From Echria macrotheca (lineage: Eukaryota; Ascomycota; Sordariomycetes; Sordariales; Schizotheciaceae), in contig MU839851.1 in assembly GCA_030411725.1 (NCBI GenBank), forward strand, positions 124,001-188,000: DNA of 64,000 nt, read 5' to 3'. Positions 61,001 through 64,000 of this stretch are shown one piece after another. Position numbers and translations under genes: made by a program. Position 1 is the first letter of the stretch. Every line of letters begins with the position of its first letter. Below the pieces are notes generated by a model. That model was not told where the DNA came from. It searched no databases and saw only the letters and a program-made list of their open reading frames with translations.

Positions 61001-64000
61001 CGTCGACTACAGAAACAACCGTCACCACAACCATCACTGTCACGACAGCTCGTGCCTCGCACAATCCAGTTACGGTTGGGACAAATCAGACGGCCGGCGA
61101 CGTCTTCAATCCAGTAACCATCTTTCCCCTTCCTCCCATCACCGTCAATATCACCAAGCCTGGCTCCCAACCCACTTCCAGAGTTATTCCCCTGCTTCCC
61201 TACCCTGCACCTGAAGGGGGGCAGTGGCCGCCACGCAACGGGAGTCGCCCTAGTACTCCCGAACCATGGGTTTATCACCCGGGCAACGGATCCTCCAGCT
61301 CCAGTTCCAGTTCGAGCACTACCCTCGTTCCTCCCGTAGTTTTACCAAAGGACGGCAGACCTGATCGGACGGACGGATCCACCACCGAGCCGGGCCCTAC
61401 AACAACCCACTCGTCCTACACCTGGTCATGGACGGGCTCGACATTTCCGTCTTCCACTGATTCTACGACCACTACGTCGACCTCGGACATTCCTCTGATG
61501 ACATGGCCTCCGAAGTCCATCACTTTCAAGCCCGAAGATGAGGAAAAAGATGACGAGGATCTACCGTGTGACCTATGGTTCTTCTTCATCTGCATCCGGT
61601 GGCCAAAGATAAATATCAAGTGGATACACTTCCCAGGACCCATCCCGCCCGGCAGATACCCCTGGCCTCCACCGCCGGGGGTCATTGACCCCCCGCCTGG
61701 AATCACCATTGAGATAAAGCCAACACCTACTATCACAATCACCCGCGGTACCGACAACAAATGGACGACGCCAACCGAGGAGGATGAGCGCAAGAAGTGC
61801 AACCGCCCTTCGACGGTTTACAACACCGTCATCTCGGTCACAGAGACCGTTTACACCACGTCTAACACGCGACGGACTTCAACCTCGACCGTTCAATCCA
61901 CGAGATTCCCGCACATTGGCTGTGACGTAACCGCAAGCGGGACGTCAACCACGGCCACAACCACAGCTACTTGTCAGGGCGGAGATATACCGGTGCCGAC
62001 CGGCGTGGACCAGTTCGACAAGTTGCCCCGCGAAAAGAGAGATGATGCCGCCGTCCCTCAAGCTGCTATTGATAGCACCAACAACAACACAGCGGCTTCG
62101 CTGAGACGGCGAGCTGGTGGGTGGGATGGATGGCATATGATCCTTATCCCCAAGGACCCCTTCGATGTCGGCCCGCTGGAACAGCTGCTGACCACATACG
62201 AGTACAAGGATCAGTTCGGCAGGGACCGCAAGGTGAAAGATATATACACCAAGATTTGGGCGGAACACCACCACGGCTTCACCGGGGCCTGGTTTATTGG
62301 GGAAGTGATTCCGTGCCTTTACAACGAGCTACAGAAAGCCCAATACAAGGACAAATGGCGCGACCTAATCCAAGTGCAGCCGGATGACAACTCGACGCCC
62401 CCTGGCACACCGCCAAGCACTCCAGGAGGTTCAAACCTACCGCCGCGATCTGCGACCAAGGCGAATTCGGTACAGCCCGACGAGCAGTATGACATAGAAC
62501 TCCGTAACACCACGGCAGTGACACACCAGCTTATGAAACGAGTGATGCTGGCTTCTCGGTCTTGGGAAATGTCATCAGTTTCCGTGCCTAATGGGCACCC
62601 CTGGGAAGGCAGCGCTCTCTATTTCGACCGAACCCAGGCGAACCCATATAAGCAGTACTACCACAGCAGCGCCGGCGCGGGGCAGACGGTATATGTGCTC
62701 GAAGCCGCCGGCGCCCCCTGGCGAAGCCACAAAGAGTTTGCCCACAATAAGCCCACGCCATTGGCCATGGCGGTCTACGGAGGTCGTGCCAACGACAAGC
62801 AGCCCGAGAGGGATCACGCCAGCCAAGTGGCCGTCAGGGTCACCGGTATGCAGCTCGGTACAGCCAAGATGGCGGAATTGATCAGCATAACCGAAGCCTT
62901 TGAAAATGAAGAAGAGTACGATATAAGGATACTGACGTTTCTGCGTCAGCTCGAAACCTTTGTGAATGTTCTCGAGGACGTGGCCAAGAAGAAGACAGGG
63001 AAGTCCTCAGTCATCAACATTTCTTCAGGAACAAAACCCATCAACGGCGGCCCATACGAATACACAATGGATGCCCTGCAAGTCATGATGAGTCCGTTTT
63101 ACCCCCCCCGGAAGGCTTCCTCTTTTTAATAGGTTCCGTGCTAACGGTATTATTTTCAGCCAATGTCCTTTGCGAGCTGGATGGCCTGGGTGTGGTCGTT
63201 GTCAACTCGGCGGGCAACGAGGGGAAGAACGTCAACCCCAATGAAAAATGGCCAAAATGGCTCGCCGACCCAAGCATTATCAGGGACAAAAAGAGAGCCT
63301 TGAGTTGGGTCCACGACTACCAAAGTAGGATTATCCCTATTCTCTCTCCCATTATTCTTCCTCTTCTCTGGGCGCCTGTTTCGATGCCAAGTATCAAGTA
63401 CCGATTCGAGAGCAATGGCTTACTTGTCCGAACCGCACAGTGCTTCGCCGCCTGAGCAAGAACATGCTTATGGTCGGCTCGGTTGGAAAGGGTGGCGAGG
63501 ATCTCGACTACAGCCAGGATAACTTTGACTGGATTAGGATCTGGGCACCTGGATATGGGTGGGGAATCAGCAAGTCCAAGGACGACATTAGCGACGTCTA
63601 CGAAGACGAGTTCACAGGCCAGCCCGAACTTGACAAGAACGGCAACACTATGCCAAACTCAGGCACCTCGTTCGCAGCACCGGCGGTGGCCGGTCTCGTC
63701 GCCTACTTTCGAGGTGTCGCCGCAGCGGACCCGGGATCGCTATTGGCGAAGAAACTGCAAAACCCTGACGACGTTGTGAGTCTCTCTATATTATCGGCTA
63801 CATCCCACCTAGGTACCCATCTATGAGAAGCTGACAAAGACAAGAACTGGCTAGTGGATAAGCTGCAGCGCCGGCTGATGGACCCGCCCATGCCCAACGG
63901 CGTCAGCCGGAACCGCATGATCTGGAACGGCCAGGTTCCACCTGATGTGAATACCGGGAAACCGGACCTATCATGCCTCCATCGCGGCGATGTGGCGGCT
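58021..64000 (+). CDS. Secreted GH55 / pectate-lyase-superfamily protein fused to a subtilisin-like domain, 3'-partial
   Basis: Coding 58021-63091, 63160-63324, 63441-63775 and 63845 onward, leaving the window. A signal peptide (MLRSLVWLLLPCQAWA) is followed by two right-handed beta-helix (pectate_lyase_3) repeats, each opening with a GDGVTDD motif (near residues 190 and 566), as in GH55 exo-beta-1,3-glucanases. VENSWLWVADHDLDD around Glu-732 is the likely catalytic-acid region. From about residue 980 comes a Ser/Thr/Pro linker with a serine run, then basic sites (REKR near 62030; RRR near 62105). The C-terminal part resembles peptidase S8: NSAGNEG (Asn codon 63216-63218) and GTSFAAPAVAGLVAY (Ser 63668-63670). 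The Asp position reads VLEAAG (62701) and the His position DHASQVA (Gln, 62824), so protease activity is doubtful. Role probably extracellular or cell-wall glucan related. Confidence 0.88.
63092..63159 (+). other. Intron 1 of the GH55-S8 gene (68 bp, phase 1)
   Basis: Donor GTCCGT (unusual but GT), branch-like GCTAAC near 63140, acceptor TTTTCAG ending at 63159. Splicing avoids the in-frame TAA at 63127-63129 and yields QVMMTNVLCELDGLGVVVVNSAGNEG, a continuous S8 strand. Confidence 0.75.
63325..63440 (+). other. Intron 2 of the GH55-S8 gene (116 bp, phase 1)
   Basis: Donor GTAGGA and acceptor CACAG. Joining gives HDYQMLRRLSKNMLMVGSVGKGG, restoring the frame into the strand leading to the serine motif. 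Other AG acceptors nearby are possible. Confidence 0.65.
63776..63844 (+). other. Intron 3 of the GH55-S8 gene (69 bp, phase 0)
   Basis: Donor GTGAGT, branch-like GCTGAC near 63831, acceptor ACAAG. It joins NPDDV to NWLVDKLQRRLMDPP; the alternative AG sites just upstream lead to a stop. Confidence 0.65.

Noticed and set aside
63138..63455. Separate small gene with NSAGNEG motif
   Set aside because: It is exon 2 of the GH55-S8 gene read through its intron.

Overview
The window is nuclear DNA of a filamentous ascomycete (Pezizomycotina). The evidence is short GT-AG introns, a fungal-type hybrid PKS-NRPS megasynthase, a fungal 2EXR-domain protein, a GH55-type secreted protein, and a long AT-rich block whose transposons carry the C-to-T / G-to-A decay expected from repeat-induced point mutation (RIP). 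No species is assigned.

Layout. Positions 1-11254 (+) hold most of one PKS-NRPS gene: its ketosynthase is cut by the window edge and it has one 83-bp intron. From about 11.6 kb to 53.6 kb there is no intact host gene. This is a repeat graveyard that can largely be taken apart by terminal repeats and target-site duplications (TSDs). It holds two related hAT-like non-autonomous families (here called A and B, 8-bp TSDs); a SINE-like family with 12-14-bp TSDs in its clearest copies; a 6.26-kb LINE on the minus strand with a 15-bp TSD; a complete but internally deleted Gypsy-type LTR element (217-bp LTRs, TSD GTAAA); an older Gypsy body; a fresh-looking solo LTR (TSD AGGGA); and several small terminal-inverted-repeat or fold-back elements. 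Insertions are nested up to three or more deep. The short or late arrivals (solo LTR, full-length SINE-like copy, several TIR elements) stand out as GC-richer islands in decayed DNA.

From 55.2 kb gene space resumes. It holds a 2EXR-domain protein (-), a small secreted cysteine-containing protein (-), and, divergently across a roughly 1-kb intergenic space, a very large secreted protein (+) that runs off the right edge. That protein joins a GH55 / pectate-lyase-superfamily glucanase region through a Ser/Thr/Pro-rich linker to a subtilisin-like (S8) domain. In the S8 domain the Asp and His positions look substituted while the Asn and Ser motifs are kept.

How the parts relate. The megasynthase ends the left gene block against the AT-rich block, and no tailoring genes lie on that side within the window, so any remaining cluster genes should be upstream. 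The secreted protein and the GH55-S8 fusion share an intergenic promoter region and may be co-expressed (inference). The most unusual items are the GH55/pseudo-S8 fusion with basic processing-like sites, the hairpin-rich SINE-like family, and the A/B hAT-like families with long arrays of a palindromic subterminal motif.
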